A stretch of 64,000 nucleotides of DNA. It comes from Pseudomonas cedrina subsp. cedrina. GTDB lineage: Bacteria; Pseudomonadota; Gammaproteobacteria; Pseudomonadales; Pseudomonadaceae. The translations under genes and the position numbers were made by a program. The stretch is taken from NCBI RefSeq assembly GCF_001983175.1, contig NZ_MNPW01000002.1:62001-126000 (forward strand). The letters run 5' to 3'. Shown here piece after piece: positions 55,980 to 64,000 of this stretch (position 1 is its first letter; each line of letters starts with the position of its first letter). The notes below the pieces were generated by a model. That model had not been told where the DNA came from. It ran no database searches and was given only the letters and a program-made list of their open reading frames with translations.

Positions 55980-58250
55980 TCAGCGAATTGGCCTTGCGAT
56001 GGAAGTGGGGCTGTCGCGGCTTGGGGAGGACTCTTTTGCCGAGCTGCCGTCCTTGGCAGCCGCCCCGCCATGTGGGTCGCGCAGGTTGATACCCTGGATC
56101 ACGCCGATGATGTCGTTGGCCGCCACCGCCGGGCTCAGCAGGTAGCCCTGGACGAAATCACAGCCATGCTTGAGCAGCAGCTCGAACTGCGCCTGGGTTT
56201 CCACACCTTCGGTAACCACTTGCAAGTGCAAGGTGTGGGCCATGCCGATAATCGCCTGGACGATCTCGATATCGGCAATCGACTTGGGAATATCCTGGAT
56301 AAACGAGCGGTCGATCTTCAAGGTGTTGAGCGGCAGGCGCTTGAGGTAGGCGAGGGATGAGTAGCCGGTGCCAAAGTCGTCGATGGCCAGCGACACGCCC
56401 AGCGCGCGGATTTGCCGCAGCAGTGCCAGGGTGCTGCTGATGTTGCCCATCAGTGCATTTTCAGTCACTTCCAATTCCAGGCGGGTGGCGGCGATGCCAC
56501 TCAAGCGCAGTGCATCTTCGATTTCGTCCGCCAGCTCATCGCGGGCCAGGTTCAGGGCCGAACAGTTCACCGACATGGTCAGTTCCGTATAACCACGGTC
56601 AGACAGCAGGCTCAGGTCATGACAGGCCTGGCGCAGTACCCAGTGATCCAACTCGGCGATCAGCCCGTTGCTTTCAGCAATGCCGATAAACCGATCCGGT
56701 CCCAGCAGCCCGTGCTGTGGATGTTGCCAGCGCACCAGGGCTTCCAGCCGCGTGACCTTGCCCTGCTTCATGTCGAAGATTGGCTGATAGAACAGCACCA
56801 GTTGATTGCGGGCGCGCAGGGCACCGCGCAGTTCTTCTTCCAATTGCAATTCGAGGGACGCGCGGGTTTTCAGGTTGGAGCTGAAGAAGTTCAGGCTGTT
56901 GCGCCCCATGTCCTTGGACTGGTAAAGCGCCAGGTCGGCGGTTTTCAGCAGCTCCTCGCAGGTCAGGCCGTCATCGGGGAACAGGCTGATGCCGATGCTG
57001 GTGGTCATCACCATGCGACGGCCGGCCAGTTCGATGGGTTCTTTCATCTGTTGCATGATGCGCTGGGCCAGGTGCCGGGCTTCGTCGCGGTGGTGAATGC
57101 TGATCAAAATGCAGAACTCATCGCCGCCAAACCGCGCGACCACATCGGCGTGGCTGCGCACCGAGCCTTTGATATGCCCGGCCAGGACCGTGAGCAACTG
57201 GTCGCCGGCGTCATGCCCGAGGCTGTCGTTGATGCGTTTGAAGTGGTCGATATCAAGGAAAATCACCGCCATCATGCCGTGGGAGGCGGTTTTCTCGGCG
57301 AGCTTCTCCGCAAAGATCTGGTTGAAGCCCCGCCGATTGAGCAGGCTGGTCAGGGCATCGTAGTGGGCCACTTGTTGCAGCGAGGCGCGAGCCTGGTCGA
57401 GTTCGCTGAGCAGGGCATTGACCCGGCGCAAATCGCGTTCCTTGTGTTGCAGCTTCTTGTCGGCCAAGGCGGCGCTGACGCTGCTGCCGATCACCAGCAG
57501 GGTGATGACGGCCACCGACAGGCCCAGTTGGATAGGGTTATTGCCCGTCGGTAACGACAGGTCCGCTCCGGTGGGGACGATCATTTGCATCGCCGCCATG
57601 CCGGTAAAATGCATGCTCAGAATGCCCGCGCCCAATACGAGGCTGGCGGCATATTTGAGCAGTTGGTGAAACACGCCGGTACCGGTGCGCAAGTAGCTCG
57701 ACAGCAACAACGCCGCCAGGCTTGAGCCTATGGCGATACCCACCGAGGCCATGAACAGCCCGGGCTCAAAATACACCTGGGCCTGGGAATGCATGGCCGA
57801 CATGCCCACATAGTGCATCAGGGCGATGCCGATCCCCATCCATACCGACGCGAGCAAATACTGGTGCAAGCGCAGGTTGGCATGACTGAGGGTTTGCATG
57901 GCGAACAACGAAGCGATCAGGGCGATCAGCAAGGACGCGAACGTCATTATCAGTTCGTAGTGGATCGCAACGGGCGCCTGGAAGGCCAGCATGCTGATGA
58001 AGTGGGTCGACCAGATTCCGCCCGCCAGGCAACCGGCGCCGAGCCAGCGCCAGTTGCGCCGCGCGGTGGGGTCCTCGACATGGCCGACGCGTTCAGCCAT
58101 GTCCAGCGTACCGAAACCCGCCGCGCACGCGACCAGATAGGCCAACAGCACCAGGAACGGGTTATGACTGCAATTGAGTAATAAATGCCCGTGTTCCGGA
58201 AGCTCAGTAAAAAAATGCAGACCCAGCCATTCCATAGCATGCCCTGTCAT
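55980..58250 (-). CDS. MHYT-GGDEF-EAL c-di-GMP signalling protein
   Basis: The 756-residue membrane protein begins with a seven-helix MHYT sensor (THFISML, MHYVGMSAM, MHFTGMAAM), thought to sense O2, NO or CO via metal. A GGDEF domain follows (ARFGGDEFCIL), then EAL (LEALVRW, TENALMG, DDFGTGYSS, KIDRSFI, TEGVET) with all catalytic residues present. The inhibitory I-site is not RxxD but SHAD. The protein could therefore both make and break c-di-GMP, with active phosphodiesterase most likely. The likely start is 58250, or 58235 (MEWLG). Confidence 0.94.
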   Translation of the reverse strand: MTGHAMEWLGLHFFTELPEHGHLLLNCSHNPFLVLLAYLVACAAGFGTLDMAERVGHVEDPTARRNWRWLGAGCLAGGIWSTHFISMLAFQAPVAIHYELIMTFASLLIALIASLFAMQTLSHANLRLHQYLLASVWMGIGIALMHYVGMSAMHSQAQVYFEPGLFMASVGIAIGSSLAALLLSSYLRTGTGVFHQLLKYAASLVLGAGILSMHFTGMAAMQMIVPTGADLSLPTGNNPIQLGLSVAVITLLVIGSSVSAALADKKLQHKERDLRRVNALLSELDQARASLQQVAHYDALTSLLNRRGFNQIFAEKLAEKTASHGMMAVIFLDIDHFKRINDSLGHDAGDQLLTVLAGHIKGSVRSHADVVARFGGDEFCILISIHHRDEARHLAQRIMQQMKEPIELAGRRMVMTTSIGISLFPDDGLTCEELLKTADLALYQSKDMGRNSLNFFSSNLKTRASLELQLEEELRGALRARNQLVLFYQPIFDMKQGKVTRLEALVRWQHPQHGLLGPDRFIGIAESNGLIAELDHWVLRQACHDLSLLSDRGYTELTMSVNCSALNLARDELADEIEDALRLSGIAATRLELEVTENALMGNISSTLALLRQIRALGVSLAIDDFGTGYSSLAYLKRLPLNTLKIDRSFIQDIPKSIADIEIVQAIIGMAHTLHLQVVTEGVETQAQFELLLKHGCDFVQGYLLSPAVAANDIIGVIQGINLRDPHGGAAAKDGSSAKESSPSRDSPTSIARPIR

Positions 58251-58373
58251 AGCGTCACGTCACTGCCAGAGGCGATGACCTATGCGGTCGAGTATAGAAG
58301 CCTTGCGGGATTTGCCATCGCTAATGGCACTTTGCTTTGAATTATTTTGGCATGCCCGGCATCGCGTCTGGTG

Positions 58374-58748
58374 CTAAGCGCTGATGGGCAGTTCCAGCTC
58401 GAAAGGGGCTTCCAAGGGCGCCAGGCCGAAGGCGGCGCGAGCGGCATCACAGTCGATATTCTGCACGCCCTGGCTCCAGGACGAATCAAACTCGCGGCAC
58501 ACACTGGAGCGTTCATCGTAAATCGTGCAACGGGTCGCTTGGCCCACTTCACCCTCAAGGCTGCAGCAGCGCGCGGGTTTCTGGTCGGTGCCGATCATGG
58601 CCACGCGGGTGGGGTTGATCTGCACGACCAGGTCGTCGGGTACCGTGCCCCCTGACGAGGCGCACTCACCCCAGAAGAAAGACACACGAAAGTATGAACA
58701 GCAGGCACCGCAATTCAGACACGGACTGGCTTCGGACATGGGCGTCAT
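58374..58748 (-). CDS. YkgJ-family cysteine cluster protein
   Basis: This 124-residue protein has the cluster CLNCGACCSYF near the N-terminus, a second set ARCCSLEG and RCTIYDERSSVCREF, and a final NIDCDAAR. The eight or so cysteines probably bind zinc or an iron-sulfur cluster. The function is unknown. It is monocistronic. The interval 58749-58989 to the MFS gene holds only presumed promoters. Confidence 0.88.
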   Translation of the reverse strand: MTPMSEASPCLNCGACCSYFRVSFFWGECASSGGTVPDDLVVQINPTRVAMIGTDQKPARCCSLEGEVGQATRCTIYDERSSVCREFDSSWSQGVQNIDCDAARAAFGLAPLEAPFELELPISA

Positions 58749-58989
58749 CGATTAGGAAGGTAAGTAGGGGACTACGGGAAGGCTCGCCATTCTATCCGGG
58801 CCATGGCCGTTGGGAAGGGGGACGCGTACTTATATTTTCGTAGGCAAAGTGCCGTAGCGCCCGGTCAAATCATGCCCTATCAGCTTTACGAATCATTACA
58901 GACAAGCGCCGTGCGCCTGACTATGTTGCAGGTACCGGGCGGGATGCATCGGGCATCGCAGCTCTCATAACAATAAAAGAGACGGACCC

Positions 58990-60336
58990 ATGCAGAACTC
59001 GACCCAAGCGGCGAATGCCTGGCGCATTCTGTTCCTGCTGTTCCTCGCCAACCTGTTCAACTTCTTCGACCGTACCATCCCGGCGATCATCATCGAGCCG
59101 ATCCGCATGGAATGGCACCTGAGCGACTTCCAGCTCGGCATCATCGGCACCGCCTTTACCATCGTCTACGCCATTGCCGGCCTGCCGCTCGGGCGTTTGG
59201 CCGACACCGGCTCGCGCAGCAAACTGATGGGCTGGGGCCTGTTCGCCTGGAGCGGGCTGACGGCGGTCAACGGCCTGGTCGGCAGTTTCTGGACGTTCCT
59301 GCTGGTGCGCATGGGCATCGGCATTGGCGAAGCCAGCTACGCGCCGGCCGCCAACTCGCTGATTGGCGACCTGTTTCCCGCCCATCGCCGGGCGCGGGCC
59401 ATGGGGATTTTCATGCTGGGCCTGCCGTTGGGCCTGTTGCTGGCGTTCTTCACCATCGGCTGGATGGTCAAGGCGTTCGACAGCTGGCGCGCGCCGTTTT
59501 TCATTGCCGCCGTGCCGGGGATGATCCTCGCGGTGTTCATGTTCTATATCAAGGAGCCCAAGCGCGGCGCGGCGGAAACCGTGCAAGTCTCCCAGGAACG
59601 CGTCGACCGCCCGATTCGCCGCGTGCTGGCGGTACCGACCTTTCTGTGGCTGGTGCTGGCCGGGTTGTGCTTCAACTTTGCAACCTATGCCTGCAACTCT
59701 TTCCTGGTGCCGATGTTGCAGCGTTACTTCCTGATGCCATTGCAGGACGCTGCGGTCGCCACCGGGGTGATTGTCGGCCTGACCGGCCTGGTGGGCCTGA
59801 CCCTGGGTGGCTGGATCGCCGATAAGGTCCACCAGCGTGTCGCCAATGGCCGGCTGTTGTTTGCAGCGTTCAGCCTGATCATTTCCACCGTGACCACGGG
59901 TTGGGCGTTGCACGCAGGGCGCATCGAGATCGGGGTGTTTGTGGCGCTGTTCAGTGTGGGGTGGTTGTTTGCCTATAACTTCTATACCTGCGTGTACACG
60001 GCGATTCAGGACGTGGTTGAACCGCGTTTGCGGGCGACCGCAATGGCGTTGTTCTTTGCCGGGTTGTACTTGCTGGGCGGCGGGATGGGGCCGATTGTCG
60101 TGGGTGGTCTTTCCGATCATTTTGCGCACTCGGCGATGTACGCGGCAGGGGCCGAGCAGATGACCGAGGCTTACAAGGCAGTGGGTCTGCACGACGCCAT
60201 GTACCTGATCCCGGTGGCGTTGTTCCTCACCATGCTGTTCCTGTTCCAGGCTTCGCGCAGTTTTGTGCGCGATGCCAAGCGGATGAAAGATGGGCTGGGG
60301 GCGGTGGAGGTGCCGGCGCAGGCGGTCACTGCTTGA
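58990..60336 (+). CDS. MFS transporter (Spinster-like)
   Basis: This 448-residue 12-helix major facilitator has the motif-A-like loop GRLADTGSRSKLM after helix 2 and the early RTIPAIII segment typical of Spinster-like transporters, with FDRT at helix 1. Bacterial members move diverse hydrophobic or organic anions; the substrate is unknown. It is monocistronic, with REP sequences and a mobile element directly downstream. Confidence 0.9.
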   Translation: MQNSTQAANAWRILFLLFLANLFNFFDRTIPAIIIEPIRMEWHLSDFQLGIIGTAFTIVYAIAGLPLGRLADTGSRSKLMGWGLFAWSGLTAVNGLVGSFWTFLLVRMGIGIGEASYAPAANSLIGDLFPAHRRARAMGIFMLGLPLGLLLAFFTIGWMVKAFDSWRAPFFIAAVPGMILAVFMFYIKEPKRGAAETVQVSQERVDRPIRRVLAVPTFLWLVLAGLCFNFATYACNSFLVPMLQRYFLMPLQDAAVATGVIVGLTGLVGLTLGGWIADKVHQRVANGRLLFAAFSLIISTVTTGWALHAGRIEIGVFVALFSVGWLFAYNFYTCVYTAIQDVVEPRLRATAMALFFAGLYLLGGGMGPIVVGGLSDHFAHSAMYAAGAEQMTEAYKAVGLHDAMYLIPVALFLTMLFLFQASRSFVRDAKRMKDGLGAVEVPAQAVTA

Positions 60337-60352
60337 GACCGGGCAGACCCCT

Positions 60353-60421
60353 TCGCGAGCAAGCCCGCTCCCACATTTTGAAATGCATTCACCCTGTGGG
60401 AGCGGGCTTGCTCGCGATGAG
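60353..60421. repeat. Divergent REP pair, GCGGGC type
   Basis: TCGCGAGCAAGCCCGCTCCC and GTGGGAGCGGGCTTGCTCGC face outward around about 20 bases. The right-hand REP ends in CGCGATGAG, which serves as the left copy of the target duplication of the element at 60422. Confidence 0.85.
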
Positions 60422-60616
60422 CATGGGTACCTACACATCTATGTAGTGAGCGGGCTTGTCCCGCGCTGGGTGGCGAAGCCGCCCCAATCAAGGCATCGCC
60501 GAACTAGAGGTAGAACCCGGCCGCCTGGTTTGGGGCCGCTTCGCAGCCCAGCGCGGGACAAGCCCGCTCACTACAGGGAGATTTTTCAGCCTTTAAAAAT
60601 TGTGTAGATAGCTATG
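60422..60616. mobile_element. MITE-like element, copy 2 (195 bp)
   Basis: The left end CATGGGTACCTACACA (60422-60437) and right end TGTGTAGATAGCTATG (60601-60616) match the termini of the 21217-21690 element at 14/16 and 15/16 positions. Flanking CGCGATGAG (60413-60421 and 60618-60626) is a 9-bp direct repeat. The subterminal AGATTTTTCAGCCT is shared too. The interior is a different cargo, the long palindrome at 60442-60575. It has no gene. Confidence 0.78.
60442..60575. repeat. Long palindromic repeat, TGTAGTGAGCGGG family, copy 2
   Basis: This 134-bp inverted repeat is homologous to 4964-5096 (outer arms TGTAGTGAGCGGGCTTG). Here the arms carry GTCCCGC/GCGGGAC where copy 1 has GCCCCGC/GCGGGGC, a paired change that keeps the hairpin. 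It forms the whole interior of the 195-bp mobile element, whereas copy 1 lacks those termini. Confidence 0.83.
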
Positions 60617-60642
60617 CCGCGATGAGGCCCGTGAAGCCTATA

Positions 60643-60671
60643 AAGAAGGCCCGCATTGCGCGGGCCTTCTT
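60643..60671 (-). terminator. Terminator of rapA
   Basis: On the minus strand AAGAAGGCCCGCG, a short loop and GCGGGCCTTCTTT form a strong hairpin starting about 23 bases after the rapA stop codon, with a short T-rich 3' side. Confidence 0.82.
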
Positions 60672-60693
60672 GTTCAGCAGGGCAGGGCGACAA

Positions 60694-63540
60694 TCAACCC
60701 GCCACCAGCACCCGGATCGCTTCCAGCCGCAGCGCGGCCTTATCCAGCATGGCCAAGCCTTGCTCGCGCTGGTTGCGCAGGGCAACCAGCTCGCTGTCGC
60801 GCACGGTCGGGTTGACCGCTTGCAACGCGGTCAGGCGTGCCAGTTCCTCGTCGGTATCCGCAGCCAGGCGACGCTTGGCCTCGGCCACGCGCTCGGCGTG
60901 GCGCGGGGCGATCTTCTCTTCGCCGGCATTGATCCGTGGCGTCAGCTGGTCACGCTGAGCCTGGATGAACTTGTTGGCGCTGGCCCGTGGCACGCTTTCC
61001 AGCTGGTCGTTCAAGGTTTCGAACGACACGCGGCCCGACAGGTCGTTGCCATTGGTATCCAGCAGGCAGCGCAGGGCGGCCGGCGGCAGGTAGCGACCCA
61101 ATTGCAGCGAGCGCGGCGCAACCACTTCGCTGACGTAGAGCAGTTCCAGCAATACAGTGCCGGGCTTGAGCGCCTTGTTCTTGATCAGCGCCACGGCGGT
61201 ATTGCCCATCGAACCGGACAGCACCAGGTCCATGCCACCCTGTACCATCGGGTGTTCCCAGGTGATGAATTGCATGTCTTCGCGCGACAGCGCCTGGTTA
61301 CGGTCGTAGGTGATGGTCACCCCTTCGTCGTCGCCCAGGGGGAAACTGGCGTCGAGCATTTTTTCGCTCGGCTTGAGGATCAGCGCGTTTTCCGAATGGT
61401 CTTCGCTGTCGATGCCGAACGCGTCGAACAGGGTTTCCATGTAGATCGGCAAGGCGAACTGGTCGTCCTGCTCGAGAATATCCTCGACCAATGCATCGCC
61501 TTCACCCGCGCCGCCGGAATTGAGTTCCAGCAGGCGGTCACGACCGGTGTGCAGTTCCTGTTCCAGGCGCTCGCGCTCGGCACGGGCCTCGTCGATCAGG
61601 GCTTGCCACTCGCCGTCGTCGGCGTTTTCCAGCAGCGGCAGCAGGCGCGGGCCGAACTGATGCTGCAAGGCGTTGCCGGTCGGGCAGGTGTTGAGGAAGG
61701 CGTTCAGCGCTTCGTGATACCACTGGAACAGGCGCTCCTGCGGGCTGGTTTCCAGGTACGGCACGTGCAGTTCGATCACATGTTTCTGGCCGATCCGGTC
61801 CAGACGGCCGATGCGCTGTTCCAGCAGGTCCGGGTGGGACGGCAGGTCGAACAGCACCAGGTGGTGGGAGAACTGGAAATTGCGACCTTCACTGCCGATT
61901 TCCGAGCAGATCAGCACTTGGGCGCCGAACTCTTCATCGGCGAAGTAGGCGGCGGCGCGGTCACGCTCGAGGATGTTCATGCCCTCGTGGAACACCGTGG
62001 CCGGAATGCCGGAGCGCACGCGCAGGGCGTCCTCCAGGTCCATGGCGGTTTCGGCGTGGGCGCAGATCACCAGCACCTTGGTGCGCTTGAGCATCTTCAA
62101 CTGGTCGATCAGCCACTCGACCCGTGGGTCGAAGCGCCACCAGCGATTCTCTTCTTCGATATCCGGCTGCGACTGGAAGCTGACTTCCGGATACAGCTCG
62201 GCGTGTTCGCCGAGCGGCAATTCCAGGTATTCGTCCGGGTTCGGCAGCGGGTAGGCGTGCAGCTTGCGCTCGGGGAAGCCTTGCACGGCGGCGCGGGTAT
62301 TGCGGAACAGCACGCGGCCGGTACCATGGCGGTCGAGCAGCTCGCGGACCAGGCGTGCGCTGGCTTCGGTATCGCCATCGTTGACGGCGGTGAGCAGGGC
62401 TTCACCTTCGTTGCCGAGGAAACCCTGGATGGTCTTGTGCGCGGCGGGCGACAAGCGGCCTTTGTCCAACAGCTCCTGCACGGCTTCGGCCACCGGGCGA
62501 TAGTTCTCGCTTTCGGCGCGGAAGGCTTGCAGGTCGTGGAAGCGGTTCGGGTCCAGCAGGCGCAGGCGTGCGAAGTGGCTGTCCTGGCCCAGTTGTTCCG
62601 GGGTGGCGGTGAGCAGCAGCACGCCGGGGATCACTTCGGCCAGTTGCTCGACCAGCGAATACTGCGCACTGGCTTTGTCTTCATGCCACACCAAATGGTG
62701 GGCTTCGTCGACAACCAACAGGTCCCAACCCGCGGCAAACAGCGCGTCCTGGGCCTTCTCGTCGTCCACCAGCCATTCCAGCGCAACCAAGGCGAGCTGG
62801 GTGTCTTCGAACGGGTTGGTGGCATCGCTCTCGATAAAACGTTCTTCGTCGAACAGCGCAACCTGCAGGTTGAAACGGCGGCGCATTTCCACCAGCCATT
62901 GGTGCTGCAGGTTTTCCGGAACCAGGATCAGCACGCGGTTGGCGCGGCCCGACAGCAGCTGGCGATGGATCACCAGGCCGGCTTCGATGGTCTTGCCCAG
63001 GCCCACTTCGTCGGCCAGCAGTACCCGTGGTGCGATACGGTCAGCGACTTCGCGGGCAATATGCAATTGGTGCGCGATGGGCTGCGCACGCACGCCGCCC
63101 AGGCCCCACAACGCGGACTGCAACTGGCGGCTGGTGTGTTCCAAGGTGTGGTAGCGCAGCGAGAACCAGGCCAGCGGGTCGATCTGCCCGGCGAACAGGC
63201 GGTCGCTGGCCAGGCGGAACTGGATGAAGTTGGAGAGTTGGGTTTCCGGCAGGGTGACCTGTTCGTTCTGCCCATTGAGGCCGTGGTAAACCAGCAGGCC
63301 GTCGACGTCGTCGACTTCCTGCACGGTCATCTTCCAGCCTTCGAAATGGGTGATGCTGTCACCTGGCGAAAACCTCACGCGGGTGAGGGGCGCATTCCGT
63401 AGCGCATACTGGCGAGTGTCGCCAGTGGCCGGATAGAGCACGGTCAACAAGCGGCCGTCCTGTGCCAGAACGGTGCCTAACCCCAGCTCCGCTTCGCTGT
63501 CACTAATCCAGCGTTGCCCCGGTTGATACTGCTGCGCCAT
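60694..63540 (-). CDS. rapA: RNA polymerase-associated ATPase RapA (HepA)
   Basis: This 948-residue Swi2/Snf2 ATPase recycles RNA polymerase stalled after transcription. It has two N-terminal Tudor-like domains ([16 protein letters not shown]), Walker A in [15 protein letters not shown], motif [12 protein letters not shown], motif [18 protein letters not shown] and motif [14 protein letters not shown]. The C-terminal region matches RapA length. GGAG lies about 9 bases before the ATG. A long open frame on the opposite strand is a shadow. Confidence 0.96.
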   Translation of the reverse strand: MAQQYQPGQRWISDSEAELGLGTVLAQDGRLLTVLYPATGDTRQYALRNAPLTRVRFSPGDSITHFEGWKMTVQEVDDVDGLLVYHGLNGQNEQVTLPETQLSNFIQFRLASDRLFAGQIDPLAWFSLRYHTLEHTSRQLQSALWGLGGVRAQPIAHQLHIAREVADRIAPRVLLADEVGLGKTIEAGLVIHRQLLSGRANRVLILVPENLQHQWLVEMRRRFNLQVALFDEERFIESDATNPFEDTQLALVALEWLVDDEKAQDALFAAGWDLLVVDEAHHLVWHEDKASAQYSLVEQLAEVIPGVLLLTATPEQLGQDSHFARLRLLDPNRFHDLQAFRAESENYRPVAEAVQELLDKGRLSPAAHKTIQGFLGNEGEALLTAVNDGDTEASARLVRELLDRHGTGRVLFRNTRAAVQGFPERKLHAYPLPNPDEYLELPLGEHAELYPEVSFQSQPDIEEENRWWRFDPRVEWLIDQLKMLKRTKVLVICAHAETAMDLEDALRVRSGIPATVFHEGMNILERDRAAAYFADEEFGAQVLICSEIGSEGRNFQFSHHLVLFDLPSHPDLLEQRIGRLDRIGQKHVIELHVPYLETSPQERLFQWYHEALNAFLNTCPTGNALQHQFGPRLLPLLENADDGEWQALIDEARAERERLEQELHTGRDRLLELNSGGAGEGDALVEDILEQDDQFALPIYMETLFDAFGIDSEDHSENALILKPSEKMLDASFPLGDDEGVTITYDRNQALSREDMQFITWEHPMVQGGMDLVLSGSMGNTAVALIKNKALKPGTVLLELLYVSEVVAPRSLQLGRYLPPAALRCLLDTNGNDLSGRVSFETLNDQLESVPRASANKFIQAQRDQLTPRINAGEEKIAPRHAERVAEAKRRLAADTDEELARLTALQAVNPTVRDSELVALRNQREQGLAMLDKAALRLEAIRVLVAG

Positions 63541-63759
63541 GCTGCCTGACTCCCGCCGTGAAAAAGCCGACTATGTTAACGGAACAAGGCCCCACGCCCA
63601 AGGACTCTGACAAAAACTACTGCCTTCGGGGCGCGTATGCAGCGGTGGATCGACGGGCGGCGGGCACTTGCGAGTGTCGACTGGGTCACAGCTTGGCAAG
63701 CCTGCGCTCAAGTCGCCCTGGCACCCGCCGACAGCCTGTTGATCAGGAGAATAACCATT

Positions 63760-64000
63760 ATGCTGCCACCCATGCTGCCCGTCAGCGTTGTGCCGGTCAC
63801 GTCACAACTTGATCCGGTGCGCCAGAAGCCGGATATCCCGCCGGTGGTGCCCGTTCAGCCGGGCTCCAACGAAAGCACCATTGACCTTAAGAAGGGCGAT
63901 GCCGAGACTTCTACGTTTTTGCTGCGCGAAGAACAGCGCCGCCAGCAGGAACAGCAGAAACGCCGGCGTGAAGCCGATGACGACCCGGAGCAGCACCTGG
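63760..64000 (+). CDS. Hypothetical Pro/Gln/Arg-rich protein, 5' part
   Basis: The frame opens at ATG 63760 with AGGAGA 9 bases upstream and runs past the window end, so 80 residues are seen. It begins MLPPMLPVSVVPVTSQL, has a Pro-rich segment (PDIPPVVPVQPG) and a basic, Gln/Arg-rich helix (REEQRRQQEQQKRRRE). I associate it with a Pseudomonas protein that is sometimes mislabelled aspartate-semialdehyde dehydrogenase; nothing here supports that enzyme. It is divergent from rapA. Confidence 0.75.
   Translation, partial: MLPPMLPVSVVPVTSQLDPVRQKPDIPPVVPVQPGSNESTIDLKKGDAETSTFLLREEQRRQQEQQKRRREADDDPEQHL

Noticed and set aside
60622..63402. Very long open frame on the plus strand opposite rapA (926 codons)
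   Set aside because: Translated product is Gln/Val/His-rich without domains, and the opposite strand has all RapA motifs. High G+C makes long antisense frames common.
63558..63812. 84-codon plus-strand frame upstream of the last gene
   Set aside because: Crosses the rapA promoter and the start of the better supported gene at 63760 in another frame; no ribosome site.

Overview
This window is a chromosome segment from a fluorescent Pseudomonas, most likely the P. fluorescens group. The evidence is the truD-surE-pcm-nlpD-rpoS block, a P. aeruginosa-like run (QuiP-type acylase, DinG, serine hydrolase, OmpA lipoprotein, pdxH, SlyB-like), the braCDEFG operon, high G+C, and many P. fluorescens-type REP/REPIN palindromes (core GTGGGAGCTGGCTTGCC). 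No rRNA, tRNA, CRISPR, phage or transposase gene was seen. Coordinates and motif positions were read by eye and family names come from recognition of sequence, not from a search.

Layout. 1-4262 (+): 3' end of truD, then surE, pcm, nlpD, rpoS. 4262-6095: REPIN, cold-shock gene, long palindrome, dcd and a small ORF. 6099-9229 (-) and 18474-21109 (-): the two halves of the ligase-associated DNA repair cluster (exonuclease-ligase, then helicase-PdeM), separated by about 9 kb that holds a GtrA/GtrB/ArnT-like membrane glycosylation operon, a divergent two-component system and a HisJQMP-type amino acid ABC operon containing a desuccinylase-like gene. 21.1-21.75 kb: a composite insertion of repeats. 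21.8-27.7 kb: QuiP-like acylase, small SEC-C/YchJ/LEA proteins, a secreted collagen-like protein and a CopD-like membrane protein. 27.8-36.3 kb (+): dinG, a secreted GH50-like hydrolase, an EstB-like serine hydrolase, an OmpA-like lipoprotein, pdxH and a glycine-zipper lipoprotein. 36.3-37 kb: mostly non-coding, but with a convincing 32-codon ORF and terminator. 37-42.7 kb: nhaA, a PLP enzyme, an FAD enzyme, a lipoprotein and an atypical SDR divergent from a LysR regulator.

43.9-46.3 kb (-): a bufferin-type RiPP operon (DUF2282 precursor, DUF692 multinuclear iron oxidase, DUF2063 partner, DoxX) with translationally coupled genes and a candidate ECF-sigma promoter. 46.6-51.6 kb (-): branched-chain amino acid ABC transporter braCDEFG. 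51.9-58.7 kb: DUF2288 protein, a GT8-like glycosyltransferase, a large tubulin/FtsZ-like putative GTPase (GGGTGSG signature), an MHYT-GGDEF-EAL c-di-GMP protein and a Cys-cluster protein. 59-64 kb: an MFS transporter, a second insertion of the same small mobile element seen at 21 kb, rapA, and the start of a hypothetical gene cut by the window end.

The strongest unusual signals are: (i) a small non-autonomous mobile element family with 16-bp inverted termini and about 10-bp target duplications, inserted twice into REP sequences and carrying different cargo each time; (ii) the orphan tubulin-like protein; (iii) the bufferin operon; (iv) the split DNA repair operon; (v) the 32-codon ORF/transcript at 36.84 kb.
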